Shown: piece by piece, positions 1 through 8,645 of the stretch
Layout: the number at the start of each line of letters is the position of its first letter
Numbering within the stretch: position 1 is the first letter of the stretch
Assembly: GCA_965228435.1 (NCBI GenBank)
Contig: OZ245818.1
Location: 3,720,001-3,784,000, forward strand
Reading direction: 5' to 3'
Origin: Hoeflea_A sp965228435
GTDB lineage: Bacteria; Pseudomonadota; Alphaproteobacteria; Rhizobiales; Rhizobiaceae
DNA length: 64,000 nt
Made by a program: the position numbers and the translations under genes
Notes under the pieces: generated by a model
The model's input: the letters and a program-made list of their open reading frames with translations, nothing else
Told to the model about the DNA's origin: nothing
The model's database searches: none

Positions 1-2
1 TG

Positions 3-761
3 CTGTTTTGCGATATTCGCGGGTTCACCAAAATCTCCGAAGGGCTGGACCCTTCCGAGCTGACGGAACTGTTGAACAATTTCCTGACGCCGATGACCGA
101 TGTGTTGCTGGAGAGCGGCGCGACCATCGACAAATATATGGGCGACGCCATCATGGCGTTCTGGAATGCGCCCATTGCGCAGGAAGATCATGCGATGCGG
201 GCTTGCCGTGCGGCCCTGAACATGGAAACCGGGCTGAATGAACTCAACGCCAGCCTCACCCACAAGATCAATATCGGCATCGGTCTCAACACCGGCATCT
301 GCTGCGTTGGCAATCTCGGCTCGACGCAACGATTCAACTATTCGGCCATCGGCGATGCGGTGAACGTCGCAGCCCGCATCGAATCACTCACCAAGCAATA
401 CGGCGTCTCCAACCTGATTGCCGAGACCACCGCAGCCGGAGCACCGGATGTTGCCAAACTGGAGGTGGACCGGGTGCGGGTCGTCGGACGTGCCGAGCCG
501 CTGACCATTCTGACGATGCCGTCAGAGGCCGACCTTGAGGGGCAGGATTTCAAGCGCCTTGCCGAGCGGCACATGGCGTTCATGGATTGCTATTATCGCG
601 GCGACCTGGCGGCGGCGAAGCAGGCCGTCGAAGCCCTGGCACAGGACTCACCGCGATCGCTTTCCGGATTGTACGGCGTTTTCAGGGAGCGCATTGAACA
701 GTTGGCCGCCGCCGGCGTGGCCGACGATTGGGACGGAGTCTTTGTGGCTACGAAGAAGTAG
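3..761 (+). CDS. Class III adenylate/guanylate cyclase, C-terminal part (5' truncated by window edge)
   Basis: Makes cyclic nucleotide (normally cAMP) from ATP. The reading frame is already open at the first bases and carries the catalytic-domain signature DIRGFT, whose Asp binds metal, within the first ten codons. The second-metal segment GDAIMAFWNAP lies near nt 141-173 and the G-rich NTGICCVGNLGS stretch near nt 289-324. About 90 residues beyond the core may be a short C-terminal extension. The N-terminal sensor part (often CHASE2 with membrane helices in this group) is outside the window, so the input signal cannot be named. Cyclase identity is very secure; ATP versus GTP preference is not tested here. 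Confidence 0.93.
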   Translation: MFCDIRGFTKISEGLDPSELTELLNNFLTPMTDVLLESGATIDKYMGDAIMAFWNAPIAQEDHAMRACRAALNMETGLNELNASLTHKINIGIGLNTGICCVGNLGSTQRFNYSAIGDAVNVAARIESLTKQYGVSNLIAETTAAGAPDVAKLEVDRVRVVGRAEPLTILTMPSEADLEGQDFKRLAERHMAFMDCYYRGDLAAAKQAVEALAQDSPRSLSGLYGVFRERIEQLAAAGVADDWDGVFVATKK

Positions 762-859
762 GGTGTCACAACGCCGACCTCACTGCTTCTGGTCTAACTG
801 CTGCCTTTCTCAAGTAGCGATTCAGGCACCGAGTGATCTGCATTTTTGACCGCAAAGAA

Positions 860-1204
860 TCAGAGATCGTGAAAAAAATAGAACTTGTTTGAGCAATGAT
901 CTTCCATGGTGAACTGCCGCAATCCCCATGGCTTGACGTCCAGGTCTTCAGTGATGTCTGCTCCGCGGCGCACGAACTCCGCGTGCACCTCATCCAGGTC
1001 CTCACAAAACACCCAGAACGTACTTTGCGTATGCTCTCCAGTCACCTCCCTGAAGAAGATTGAACAATCACCTCGCGCCACTGCGCCGATCTTTCCTTCC
1101 TCGTTGTACCAGGCGATCTCGAAGCCAAGCTTGTCACGATAGTACTCCTGCGCCTCTCGGACATTTGGAACCGGCAATTCTGGAGTCGGTTGCGACAGAT
1201 TCAT
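860..1204 (-). CDS. VOC-superfamily (glyoxalase/bleomycin-resistance-like) protein
   Basis: A 114-residue single-domain protein with the paired beta-alpha-beta-beta-beta layout of the vicinal oxygen chelate fold. It has an N-terminal segment ending in REAQEYYRDKLGFEIAWY, a central RGDCSIFFRE strand, and a C-terminal half with DLDVKPWGLRQFTMEDHCSN ending FYFFHDL. The Glu/Asp-His pair near the C-terminus could be metal ligands. The substrate is unknown; family members include antibiotic-binding proteins, lyases and dioxygenases. It stands alone and points away from the following AT-rich gene. Confidence 0.75.
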   Translation of the reverse strand: MNLSQPTPELPVPNVREAQEYYRDKLGFEIAWYNEEGKIGAVARGDCSIFFREVTGEHTQSTFWVFCEDLDEVHAEFVRRGADITEDLDVKPWGLRQFTMEDHCSNKFYFFHDL

Positions 1205-1503
1205 GACTACGCCTCAGGTTGGTTCTGACCGTAACTTCTTAACGCGTGAGCGAAGCCCAGCGAAACGGAGATTTGTGCAATGTGCCGTATTCGGCAAAGT
1301 GGCTCTGAACCGTTGTCCGCTTGCCGCGGTGTCAAAATCAGCGAGTCGCTCTGCGGCTCAATCAAAAATACAAATTAGATAGATTATTAAAATACTGATC
1401 TTTATCAGATATATTGTAAATTGTATTCTACAAAAAATATGTTGATTGCTTTTACTTAATCATCTATATAGTTTGACAATATAGGAAACTTTGGAGATTT
1501 ATA
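1205..1503. other. AT-rich intergenic region between divergent genes
   Basis: No gene is supported. From about 1365 to 1500 the DNA becomes strongly AT-rich against a GC-rich background. It holds short self-complementary stretches such as TTGTA...TACAA near 1415-1434. GGAG at 1493-1496 is the ribosome binding site of the next gene. A TTGACA lies at 1473-1478, but the only TATAAT after it overlaps the start codon, so that pair is not a convincing promoter. Confidence 0.4.
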
Positions 1504-2013
1504 ATGCGAAATTTTTCAATTTATACTATGGAATATAAAATAAGTCGGATTGTTGCGGTTTCTGGGGTTGTTTTTCTGACAACATTGCAAGTCGCAGCGG
1601 CCGGAGAATTGCCCGCCTCAGCGGTCAAAATGTCTTCGGCGGAAGTCAAGGCGCTCTATTCCGGCAAGACGGCCGACTGGAACCGCAGTCAGGCCTATTT
1701 CGCTCCCAACGGAACGACGAAGAACGTCAGCAAGCAGGGGAAATGGGTTGGCAATGGAACCTGGACGGTCCGCGGCAACCGCATCTGTATGAAGACGAAA
1801 GGAACGTCCTTTTCTTCCGGAAAATCGTGGAGCGTCCGCGACTGCTGGAGCTGGTTCCGCGACGGCAAGAAGACCTGGACCCTCTGGTCGGTGCGCTTCA
1901 ACGGCGAAAAGCCTTCGAAAAAGGACTATTACACCGGCGAGGCCAAGAAACTGAAATCCGGCGACAGAACCAAGCGGCGCTACAACCGTCTGGCAAAGAA
2001 GCTGGAATCGTAG
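1504..2013 (+). CDS. DUF995-like secreted protein
   Basis: A 169-residue protein with an N-terminal hydrophobic signal (VSGVVFLTTLQVAAAGE), so probably periplasmic or secreted. The mature part opens with SSAEVKALYSGKTADWN, followed by tryptophan-rich strands (GKWVGNGTWTVRGNRIC, CWSWF) and a very basic C-terminus. This arrangement matches my memory of the DUF995 family common in rhizobia, whose function is not established. GGAG seven bases upstream supports the ATG. The paired cysteines (RICMKTKG and RDCWSW) could form a disulfide. The first 15 codons and the upstream region are much more AT-rich than the rest. Confidence 0.7.
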   Translation: MRNFSIYTMEYKISRIVAVSGVVFLTTLQVAAAGELPASAVKMSSAEVKALYSGKTADWNRSQAYFAPNGTTKNVSKQGKWVGNGTWTVRGNRICMKTKGTSFSSGKSWSVRDCWSWFRDGKKTWTLWSVRFNGEKPSKKDYYTGEAKKLKSGDRTKRRYNRLAKKLES

Positions 2014-2432
2014 CTCGGCGGCGATCCAACGGGCGCCTCAGGCTTCCTCTGTTCACGATCCTTGCGGGGGCCGTTGGTTGGATTAAGACAAATGCCCGAC
2101 AGGACAAAACCCGGTTTCGCGGTCGCGATCGTGTCGGGTGGGCATTCACGTTCCTAACCGCCGCCTGCAATCTGGTGCGGTTTCCGAAGTTGCTGGCAGG
2201 CACAACGTGAATGCTCTTGCGAATCGTTAGCTGTTTGATGTCCGCCTTCGGTTTGGCGCCGAGGATGATCTCTCCGCTCGGTTACGCAGGAGGGATCGGA
2301 CATTCGATGCAGATACGCTTGCGCGCAATCTTGGTTGTTGTGAAAAGCCCGGTGTTCTAACGTTAGTTTGGCCAGCGTCGTCAATCGTCGGAGATTGACA
2401 TGGAGCGGTATCGCGGGTGGCGTGCGCAGGCA
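2014..2432. other. Intergenic region, no supported gene
   Basis: About 420 bp between the DUF995 gene and the end of the convergent acyl-CoA ligase gene. One minus-strand frame around 2150-2290 reads like protein (for example LGAKPKADIKQLTIRK) but lacks a start and is interrupted. It may be a degraded gene or chance. No RNA gene or clear terminator was seen. Confidence 0.3.
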
Positions 2433-3965
2433 CTAATCGAACTTCGCAGCAGCCAACAGTTTTCGCAGCTCAGTCTTGAGAACCTTGCCGTAATTGTTCT
2501 TCGGAAGTTCGGATAGCTCGACATAATCCTTTGGTCGTTTGAAGCGGGCGATGCTGTCGATGCAAAGTGCATCAAAGCCAGCCGGGTCGAAGCTCTGGTC
2601 GGCATGCAACGTGACGAAGGCGACGACTTCTTCGCCCCATTCCGGATGCGGTCGACCAACGACGGAGACCTCGCTGATCGCCGGATGGGTCAGCAGAACC
2701 TCCTCGACCTCCCGGGGATAGATGTTGCTTCCGCCGGAAATAATCATGTCTTTCGAGCGGTCCCGAAGAGTCAGATAACCGTGCTCGTCCATGGAGCCGA
2801 CATCGCCGGTGTGCAGCCAGCCGTCCCTGATCGCATCGGCGGTGGCTTGCGGATTGTTCCAGTAGCCGAGCATGACCGAAGAACCGCGCACGGCGATTTC
2901 GCCGATTTCACCAGGGGGAAGCGGGTTATCGTCGGCGTCGAGGATTGCCACTTCGCATGCGCTCTGGGCTGTGCCAACAGAGGCAAGCCGTGCTCCCCAA
3001 TCGGGATGGCTGCGATCGGCAATCGCTTCTCGCGGCAATGCGGTGATGCACATGGGGCTCTCGCCCTGGCCGTAAATCTGCACGAAGCGAGGGCCCATGC
3101 TGGCCACCGCTTCTTCGATATCGGCGCGATACATGGGGCCGCCGCCATAGACGATCGTTTTGATGCCCTCGCCGTTGTCGCCGCGTGCCCGCGCCCGCGC
3201 GACCAGTCGTTGCACCATGGTGGGAGCGGCAAACATCTGCAAGCTGGTCAGGGCCGGCGCCAGATCGAGAATTTCATCCGGGTCGAAGCCGCCGCTAGCC
3301 GGTACGACATGACGGCAGCCGCGCATCACATGCATGAAATTGTAGATGCCGGCACCATGCGACATTGGTGCCGCGTAGAGCGTTGCGTCCTGCGGATCGA
3401 CCCTATCGACATCGACGAAATAGCAGAAAGCCATGGTCGCGATATTGCCGCAGGAAATCATGACGCCCTTGGGCTTACCGGTGGTGCCGGACGTGTAGAA
3501 AAGCCACAGAAGGTCATCGAAACCCATGGCCCTCGGGGTGCCCAGGGGTTCGCTTGCCCGCATGGCAGCAAAGTCCCTATCGGCCGGATCGACGACCTGC
3601 GGCAGTGTATCGCCCATGACCGCAGCCAGATCCTCGGCGCGTGTGCTGTCGGCAAACACCAGCCGCGGGCCGGCGTCACCGATGATCCAGGCGGCTTCGC
3701 GGGCATGCAGTTTGGCATTGATCGGTACGGCGACTGCGCCGGCGAACCAGATCCCGTAGAGCGTCTCGAGGTAGGCTGTGGAGTTGGCCATGAACACGGC
3801 GACCCGCTCACCCTTGGTGATGCCTTTGTTTTGAAGGGCTTGCCCGATGGCTGCAGCAGACCGGGCGAACTGGTGGTAAGTCGCATCGATCCGCGAGCCT
3901 GTCATCAGCGCTGGCGCCTCGGGCAACCTTTGGGCCGTTCGAGCCAGCCACAGCGCTGGATTCAT
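2433..3965 (-). CDS. Acyl-CoA synthetase / AMP-dependent ligase (class I adenylate-forming)
   Basis: A 510-residue adenylating enzyme that activates a carboxylic acid to an acyl-AMP and then a CoA thioester. Visible signatures are the phosphate loop YTSGTTGKPKGV, the adenine/acid-binding region IYGQGESPM, the hinge region DGWLHTGDVG followed by SKDMIISGGSNIYPREVEE, and the C-terminal catalytic lysine in NNYGKVLKTELRK. The start at 3965 is chosen because its ATG overlaps the stop of the upstream enolase-family gene as ATGA. The longer open frame upstream is only the other gene read out of frame. Long- or medium-chain fatty acid, aryl acid or a pathway-specific acid are all possible substrates. 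Coupling to a hydroxyproline-dehydratase-like gene is unusual. Confidence 0.9.
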   Translation of the reverse strand: MNPALWLARTAQRLPEAPALMTGSRIDATYHQFARSAAAIGQALQNKGITKGERVAVFMANSTAYLETLYGIWFAGAVAVPINAKLHAREAAWIIGDAGPRLVFADSTRAEDLAAVMGDTLPQVVDPADRDFAAMRASEPLGTPRAMGFDDLLWLFYTSGTTGKPKGVMISCGNIATMAFCYFVDVDRVDPQDATLYAAPMSHGAGIYNFMHVMRGCRHVVPASGGFDPDEILDLAPALTSLQMFAAPTMVQRLVARARARGDNGEGIKTIVYGGGPMYRADIEEAVASMGPRFVQIYGQGESPMCITALPREAIADRSHPDWGARLASVGTAQSACEVAILDADDNPLPPGEIGEIAVRGSSVMLGYWNNPQATADAIRDGWLHTGDVGSMDEHGYLTLRDRSKDMIISGGSNIYPREVEEVLLTHPAISEVSVVGRPHPEWGEEVVAFVTLHADQSFDPAGFDALCIDSIARFKRPKDYVELSELPKNNYGKVLKTELRKLLAAAKFD

Positions 3966-5074
3966 GAGGGGTCTCCGAACGTTAGTACGGGCTCTCCCAA
4001 GGTGTCGAATTTCGGATTGATGCCCAGGCCGTGTGTGTCTGACGCGGACATTCTTCCATCGACCCTGATCGGCGCGCCGTCTGCGATGGACACCGTCCCA
4101 TAGCTGTTGAAGTCGGTTGCGGAGAAGCAGAATTCGGCCGGCGTCGACCGTGCCAGGTGGGCGATCGCAGCCGTCGTGATGTCGCCGCCCCAGGTGTCCT
4201 CGATGGTCATCGGGATGCCGGCTTCGACGCACAGGTCACGCATCAGCCGGGCTCTTGTCAGGCCGCCAACCTTGGAGATCTTCAGGTTGATGATGTCCAT
4301 GGCGTCTTCGGCAATACCGCGGACCAGCGAGCCGGTTCCGTCGATCACCTCGTCGAGCACGAAGGGAAGTGACGTGCGGCGGCGAATGGAGACGCATTCC
4401 GCATAGGTCGGACAGGGTTGTTCCACATAGACGTCGAGGTCCGATATTGCGGTGACGACCCGGGCGGCTTCATGACGTGTCCAGCCAGTATTGGCATCAG
4501 CGACAAGAATGTCGGTCGGTTTGAGAGCGGCGCGGGCGGCCCGAATGCGCTCAATGTCGTCATTGGCGTCGCCGCCGACCTTGAGTTGGAACTTCGTGTA
4601 GCCCTCAGCCGCATAGCCCGCGACTCGCTCCGCCATTTCGTCAGGGCTCTGCTGGCTGATGGCGCGGTAGAGCGCGATGTCGTTCTGGGCGGACCCGCCC
4701 AACAGGGTGTAGACCGGCTGGCCGGTTGCCTTGCCAAGAAGGTCCCAACAGGCGATGTCGATGGGCGCTTTGGCGTAAGGGTGACCGCGCAGGGCAGCGT
4801 CCATGGTGCGGTTGATGGCGCCGATGTTGAGCGGGTCAAGACCCAGAAGATGCGGCGCCAGTTCCTGCAACCCGGTCCGAACACCGAGCGCAAAGGAGGG
4901 CAGATAGGCCGAGCCGAGCGGGCAGCATTCACCGTAACCGGTCAGCCCTTCGTCAGTCCGGATTTCCACGACTGTGCTGTCGAAGACCTCGACGAAATTG
5001 CCGTTCGACCAGCTGTAGCGGCCCTCTTTCAGTGGCAGGTCGGCCTGAAAGGCCCTGATTTGCGTGATCTTCAT
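3962..5074 (-). CDS. Enolase-superfamily dehydratase, probably cis-3-hydroxy-L-proline dehydratase-like
   Basis: A 370-residue muconate lactonizing/mandelate racemase-type enzyme that abstracts the alpha-proton of a carboxylate substrate. Metal ligands are visible in LVADANTGW, VEQPC and VLDEVID. The lysine in FQLKVGG and the lysine in LKISKVGG fit the two acid/base positions facing the substrate. From memory, the sequence closely follows characterised alphaproteobacterial cis-3-hydroxy-L-proline dehydratase, including EVFDSTVVE, YGECCPLG and DTWGGDITTA; this is recall, not a search. The start at 5074 has GGAGAG upstream and gives the usual MKIT opening. The last bases overlap the acyl-CoA ligase start. 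Another proline-derived or amino-acid-like substrate remains possible. Confidence 0.82.
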   Translation of the reverse strand: MKITQIRAFQADLPLKEGRYSWSNGNFVEVFDSTVVEIRTDEGLTGYGECCPLGSAYLPSFALGVRTGLQELAPHLLGLDPLNIGAINRTMDAALRGHPYAKAPIDIACWDLLGKATGQPVYTLLGGSAQNDIALYRAISQQSPDEMAERVAGYAAEGYTKFQLKVGGDANDDIERIRAARAALKPTDILVADANTGWTRHEAARVVTAISDLDVYVEQPCPTYAECVSIRRRTSLPFVLDEVIDGTGSLVRGIAEDAMDIINLKISKVGGLTRARLMRDLCVEAGIPMTIEDTWGGDITTAAIAHLARSTPAEFCFSATDFNSYGTVSIADGAPIRVDGRMSASDTHGLGINPKFDTLGEPVLTFGDPS

Positions 5075-5283
5075 AAGGCTGCTCTCCTGCCGCGTGTCCG
5101 GCCCGGCATCATGGTGAATTCGCATCGATCCGTCCAGCATGGTCGGATTGTTCAAGGCACTGAATTGTTGCCGTTTGGCTACATGATTGAATCCGAATGC
5201 TGATGAACTCGCCATAGGTCTCCCCAAAAATTGACGGGTCATCGATTTCGTCGCAAAATTCCCAATATCAGGGGGGAGGGTCG

Positions 5284-7158
5284 TTGGAATTCACCACCGA
5301 AATGGCGGTCGTGGTCGGGGCGCTGGCCTTTACAGTGTTCCTGTTCGTCTCCGAGATCATTCGCGTCGATCTCGCTGCCATCCTGGTGCTGGTGCTCATT
5401 GGGATCCTCAGCTACGTGCCGGGGCTGGAGCAACTGGCCGATGTCAACGACCTCTTCAACGGATTCGCGTCCAACGCCGTCATCTCCATCATCGCGGTGA
5501 TGATCGTCGGGGCCGGTCTCGACAAGACCGGCATCATGAACACAGTTGCGGCAACCATTCTGAAACGCGGTGGCAAGACCGAGTCGCGAGTTCTTCCGAT
5601 CGTATCGGGAACAGTGGGCGTCATATCCAGCTTCCTGCAGAATGTGGGTGCTGCCGCTCTGTTTCTCCCTGTGGTCAGCCGCATCTCGGCACGCTCCGGA
5701 ATTCCGATGTCGCGGCTGCTGATGCCGATGGGGTTTTGTGCCATCCTGGGCGGCACCATGACGATGGTCGGCTCGTCGCCGCTCATTCTGCTCAACGATC
5801 TGATTCAGACCGCCAACAGTAGCTTGCCTCCCGATCAGCAGATGCAGCCCTTCGGCCTGTTTTCCGTCACGCCGATCGGCGCGGCGCTGATCGTCACGGG
5901 TATCCTCTATTTCCTGCTGTTCGGCCGCTGGGTGCTGCCGGGCGAAAAGTCCAAGGTCGACGGCACCACCGGGCAGGCCACCTCGCAATATCTTCAGCGT
6001 GTCTACGGATTGAAGACCAGCGTGTTCGAGGTCGACGTGCCCGAGGACAGCGAACTGGTTGGCGAGGTCCTGGCCGACATCAACAACGAAAACAACGTCT
6101 ACATCATCTCCACCTTCTATCGCGGCAAGGCATCGATGCTGCAGATCCTGACCGCCGAAATCGCTGCGCCGTGTCGACTGGCGATCATCGGCAAGTATTC
6201 GGTCGTGCGCCGCTTTGCCGATCGCTACGGACTGAGGATCCGTCCGCAGCTGGACATATTCGCCGACGAGTTTGCGCCGACCAATGCCGGTATTGCAGAG
6301 CTGGTGATCCCGCCGGATTCGCAGCTCATCGGCAAGAGCCCGCGCGACCTGTTGCTGCGCAAGAGCTACGGCCTGAGCCTGCTTGCCATCCATCGTGGCG
6401 AAGAGACCCTGAGCCATGTGCGCACCGACGATCACGAACCGACGCAAATCGGGTTGGTGCCATTCCAGGCTGGCGACATGCTGGTGGCTCATACGCGCTG
6501 GGACAACCTCACTCGTCTCAAGCGTGACCGCAATTTCGTGGTCGTCACATCGGACTTTCCGCAGGAGGAACTGCGTCCCGAGAAGGTCGGTTATGCCTTG
6601 TTCTTCTTCGCCGTCTCCCTCTCACTGATCCTGTTTACCGACGTCCGGCTGTCGCTCTGCCTGCTCACTGGAGCTGTGGGCATGTTGCTGACGCGCGTGC
6701 TCAGCATCGACGAGGCCTATGCCGCGGTCGGGTGGAACACGGTGTTCCTGCTTGCCTGTCTCATACCGCTCGGACAGGCGGTGCAGAACACCGGCACGGC
6801 GGAATGGATTGCCCAGCAGATCCTGATCGTGCTCGACGGCTGGCCGATCTGGGCTCTGCAGGCCGGTGTCGCCATCCTGGCAACCGCCTTTTCGCTGATG
6901 ATGTCGAATGTGGGAGCCACGGTGCTTCTGGTGCCTCTTGCCGTCTCCATCGCCATTACCGCCGGCGGCAATCCGGCGATCTTTGCGCTGACAGTGGCGA
7001 TTTCGACGTCCAATTCCTTCCTCATTCCGACCCATCAGGTCAACGCCCTGATCATGGGACCGGGTGGCTACCGGGTGCTGGATTTCGTCCGGGCCGGGGG
7101 CATCATGTCGATCCTGTTCCTGCTCGTGTCGATGTTCATGCTGAGCGTGGTCTACTGA
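5284..7158 (+). CDS. SLC13/DASS-family permease with two RCK_C (TrkA-C) domains
   Basis: A 624-residue inner-membrane transporter. Hydrophobic helices fill residues about 1-220 and 430-624, including a family-like SSPLILLNDLI loop and a C-terminal ISTSNSFLIPTHQ segment. Between them sit two regulatory C-terminal RCK modules (around residues 240-325 and 330-420; for example ELVIPPDSQLIGKSPRDLLL). Such proteins carry sulfate, di- or tricarboxylates; the substrate cannot be told from sequence alone. The TTG start follows a very strong purine run (AGGGGGGAGGG) five bases upstream; an ATG six codons later is the alternative. It is followed by an MscS-type channel gene on the same strand. Confidence 0.88.
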   Translation: MEFTTEMAVVVGALAFTVFLFVSEIIRVDLAAILVLVLIGILSYVPGLEQLADVNDLFNGFASNAVISIIAVMIVGAGLDKTGIMNTVAATILKRGGKTESRVLPIVSGTVGVISSFLQNVGAAALFLPVVSRISARSGIPMSRLLMPMGFCAILGGTMTMVGSSPLILLNDLIQTANSSLPPDQQMQPFGLFSVTPIGAALIVTGILYFLLFGRWVLPGEKSKVDGTTGQATSQYLQRVYGLKTSVFEVDVPEDSELVGEVLADINNENNVYIISTFYRGKASMLQILTAEIAAPCRLAIIGKYSVVRRFADRYGLRIRPQLDIFADEFAPTNAGIAELVIPPDSQLIGKSPRDLLLRKSYGLSLLAIHRGEETLSHVRTDDHEPTQIGLVPFQAGDMLVAHTRWDNLTRLKRDRNFVVVTSDFPQEELRPEKVGYALFFFAVSLSLILFTDVRLSLCLLTGAVGMLLTRVLSIDEAYAAVGWNTVFLLACLIPLGQAVQNTGTAEWIAQQILIVLDGWPIWALQAGVAILATAFSLMMSNVGATVLLVPLAVSIAITAGGNPAIFALTVAISTSNSFLIPTHQVNALIMGPGGYRVLDFVRAGGIMSILFLLVSMFMLSVVY

Positions 7159-7251
7159 GCGCAATACCGCTCCCGGACTGGAGGCTTTGGCAGATGTTGG
7201 CTGGATCCCAAGATGCCTTTACAGTCGAACCTGATTGAAGGGGGACAGACC

Positions 7252-8616
7252 GTGGGTATGGCAATTCGCGCGATCATTGTGTGCATGGTTTTGTGCGTTG
7301 GCACCTTGTCGCACCCGGTTGCGGCGCAGACCGAACAGAACGGCGGGGCGATCGCCGCCGGCGATGCGGCGATCGATGATCGCGCCATCGCGTTGCGCAT
7401 CAAGGAGATTTTCAACGAGCTGGACGGCCTGGAAGGCGTCACCGTTGTCGTGCGTTCCGGCGTCGTCACGTTACGCGGCATTGTCGGCGAAGCGCAGCTT
7501 TCCGATCGTGCCCAGGGTCTGGCCAGCCGAGTCGATGGCGTTGTCGCGGTCACCAACGAGATCGAAGAGGAAACGTCGGTTTCGGAACGCCTGGTGCCCG
7601 TTTACGAACGGCTCGAGAACCGGACGATCCAGGTTTTCAACTATCTGCCGTTGGCCATGGTCGCGCTGTTTTGCTGGCTTGTGGTTGGCGCTATCGGCTT
7701 CGTGATTGCTGCGCGCGATTGGCCGTGGAACCGTATCGCGCCGAACGCATTCATCGCGCATCTCATCCGGCAACTGGTGCGGATCCTTTTCGTTGTCGTG
7801 GGCGGGGTCCTGGCGCTCGACATTCTCGGAGCGACGGCGCTGCTGGGAACATTGCTCGGTGCTGCCGGTATCGTCGGCCTCGCTGTCGGTTTTGCGGTGC
7901 GCGACACGGTGGAAAATTACATCGCCAGTATCCTGCTCAGCATCCGGCAACCATTCCGGCCAAAGGACTATGTGGCGATCGAGGGCTATGAGGGGTTTGT
8001 CATCAGCCTGACGTCACGGGCAACCATCCTGATGGAACCGTCCGGCAATCATATCCGCATTCCGAATGCCACAGTCTTCAAGAGCAATATCACCAACTAT
8101 TCAACCAATCCGCAGCGACGCTTTTTGTTCAAGGTCGGTGTGGACCCCGACTGTGATCTCGACAAGGCCCTGCAGATCGGCCTGGAAACGGTCTCCGCGC
8201 AGCCTTTTGTTCTGGATGACCCGGCGGCGGGTGCATGGATCGAAGATCTGGGTGATTCCACGGTCATCCTGGTTTTCGTCGGCTGGATCGACCAGACGGA
8301 GACGAGCTATCTCAAGGCGCGTTCGGAAGCGATGCGCCTGGTCAAGCGGGCTCTTGAGTCGAATGATTTCTCGCTGCCGGAACCGACCTATCGATTGCGT
8401 ATCGACACTCAATCAGTGCCGTCGGATGTACTTGGTGGAGCGCCTGTAAAGGCTGCTGCCGTCGATCAGAAAGCCCGCGCTTCATCCGAGTCCGCGCAAC
8501 CCAATGACACCGCGGTCGATCGGGAGCTCGAGAAGCGTGTCGAAGAAGAACGTGTGGCGACCGCTGAAGAGGATCTTCTCAGCGATGACGCTCCCAACGA
8601 ATTCGGCAAGCACTGA
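7252..8616 (+). CDS. MscS-family mechanosensitive channel with N-terminal BON domain
   Basis: About 454 residues: a signal peptide (ending HPVAAQ), a BON domain at residues about 35-105 (GLEGVTVVVRSGVVTLRGIV) and transmembrane helices around 130-215. The pore-lining region LGAAGIVGLAVGFAVRDTVE is followed by the MscS beta domain (PFRPKDYVAIEGYEGFV, then IPNATVFKSNITNYS). A charged, low-complexity tail ends the protein. It should relieve osmotic pressure in the inner membrane; the BON domain would lie in the periplasm and may contact lipid or cell wall. GAAGGGGGA ends six bases before the GTG at 7252, supporting this start over the ATG at 7213. Confidence 0.88.
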   Translation: MGMAIRAIIVCMVLCVGTLSHPVAAQTEQNGGAIAAGDAAIDDRAIALRIKEIFNELDGLEGVTVVVRSGVVTLRGIVGEAQLSDRAQGLASRVDGVVAVTNEIEEETSVSERLVPVYERLENRTIQVFNYLPLAMVALFCWLVVGAIGFVIAARDWPWNRIAPNAFIAHLIRQLVRILFVVVGGVLALDILGATALLGTLLGAAGIVGLAVGFAVRDTVENYIASILLSIRQPFRPKDYVAIEGYEGFVISLTSRATILMEPSGNHIRIPNATVFKSNITNYSTNPQRRFLFKVGVDPDCDLDKALQIGLETVSAQPFVLDDPAAGAWIEDLGDSTVILVFVGWIDQTETSYLKARSEAMRLVKRALESNDFSLPEPTYRLRIDTQSVPSDVLGGAPVKAAAVDQKARASSESAQPNDTAVDRELEKRVEEERVATAEEDLLSDDAPNEFGKH

Positions 8617-8621
8617 GGTCT

Positions 8622-8645
8622 TGCGGGCTTGTGTCACGGCCCGCA
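8622..8645. terminator. Hairpin between convergent genes (possible bidirectional terminator)
   Basis: TGCGGGC and GCCCGCA form a perfect 7-bp stem around a 10-nt loop, exactly where the MscS gene and the luxR-type gene converge; it overlaps the stop codon of the latter. There is no T-run, so intrinsic termination is uncertain. Confidence 0.35.

Noticed and set aside
1473..1505. TTGACA and TATAAT before the DUF995 gene
   Set aside because: The spacing is 21 bp and the TATAAT overlaps the start codon, so it is not a workable sigma-70 promoter for this gene.
2604..4103. Long open frame on the plus strand opposite the acyl-CoA ligase
   Set aside because: It is a high-GC antisense frame with no motif or ribosome binding site; the minus-strand ligase has complete family signatures.
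5239..6492. Minus-strand 417-codon frame opposite the SLC13 permease gene
   Set aside because: Low-complexity Asp/His/Arg-rich translation without any domain; shadow of the permease gene.
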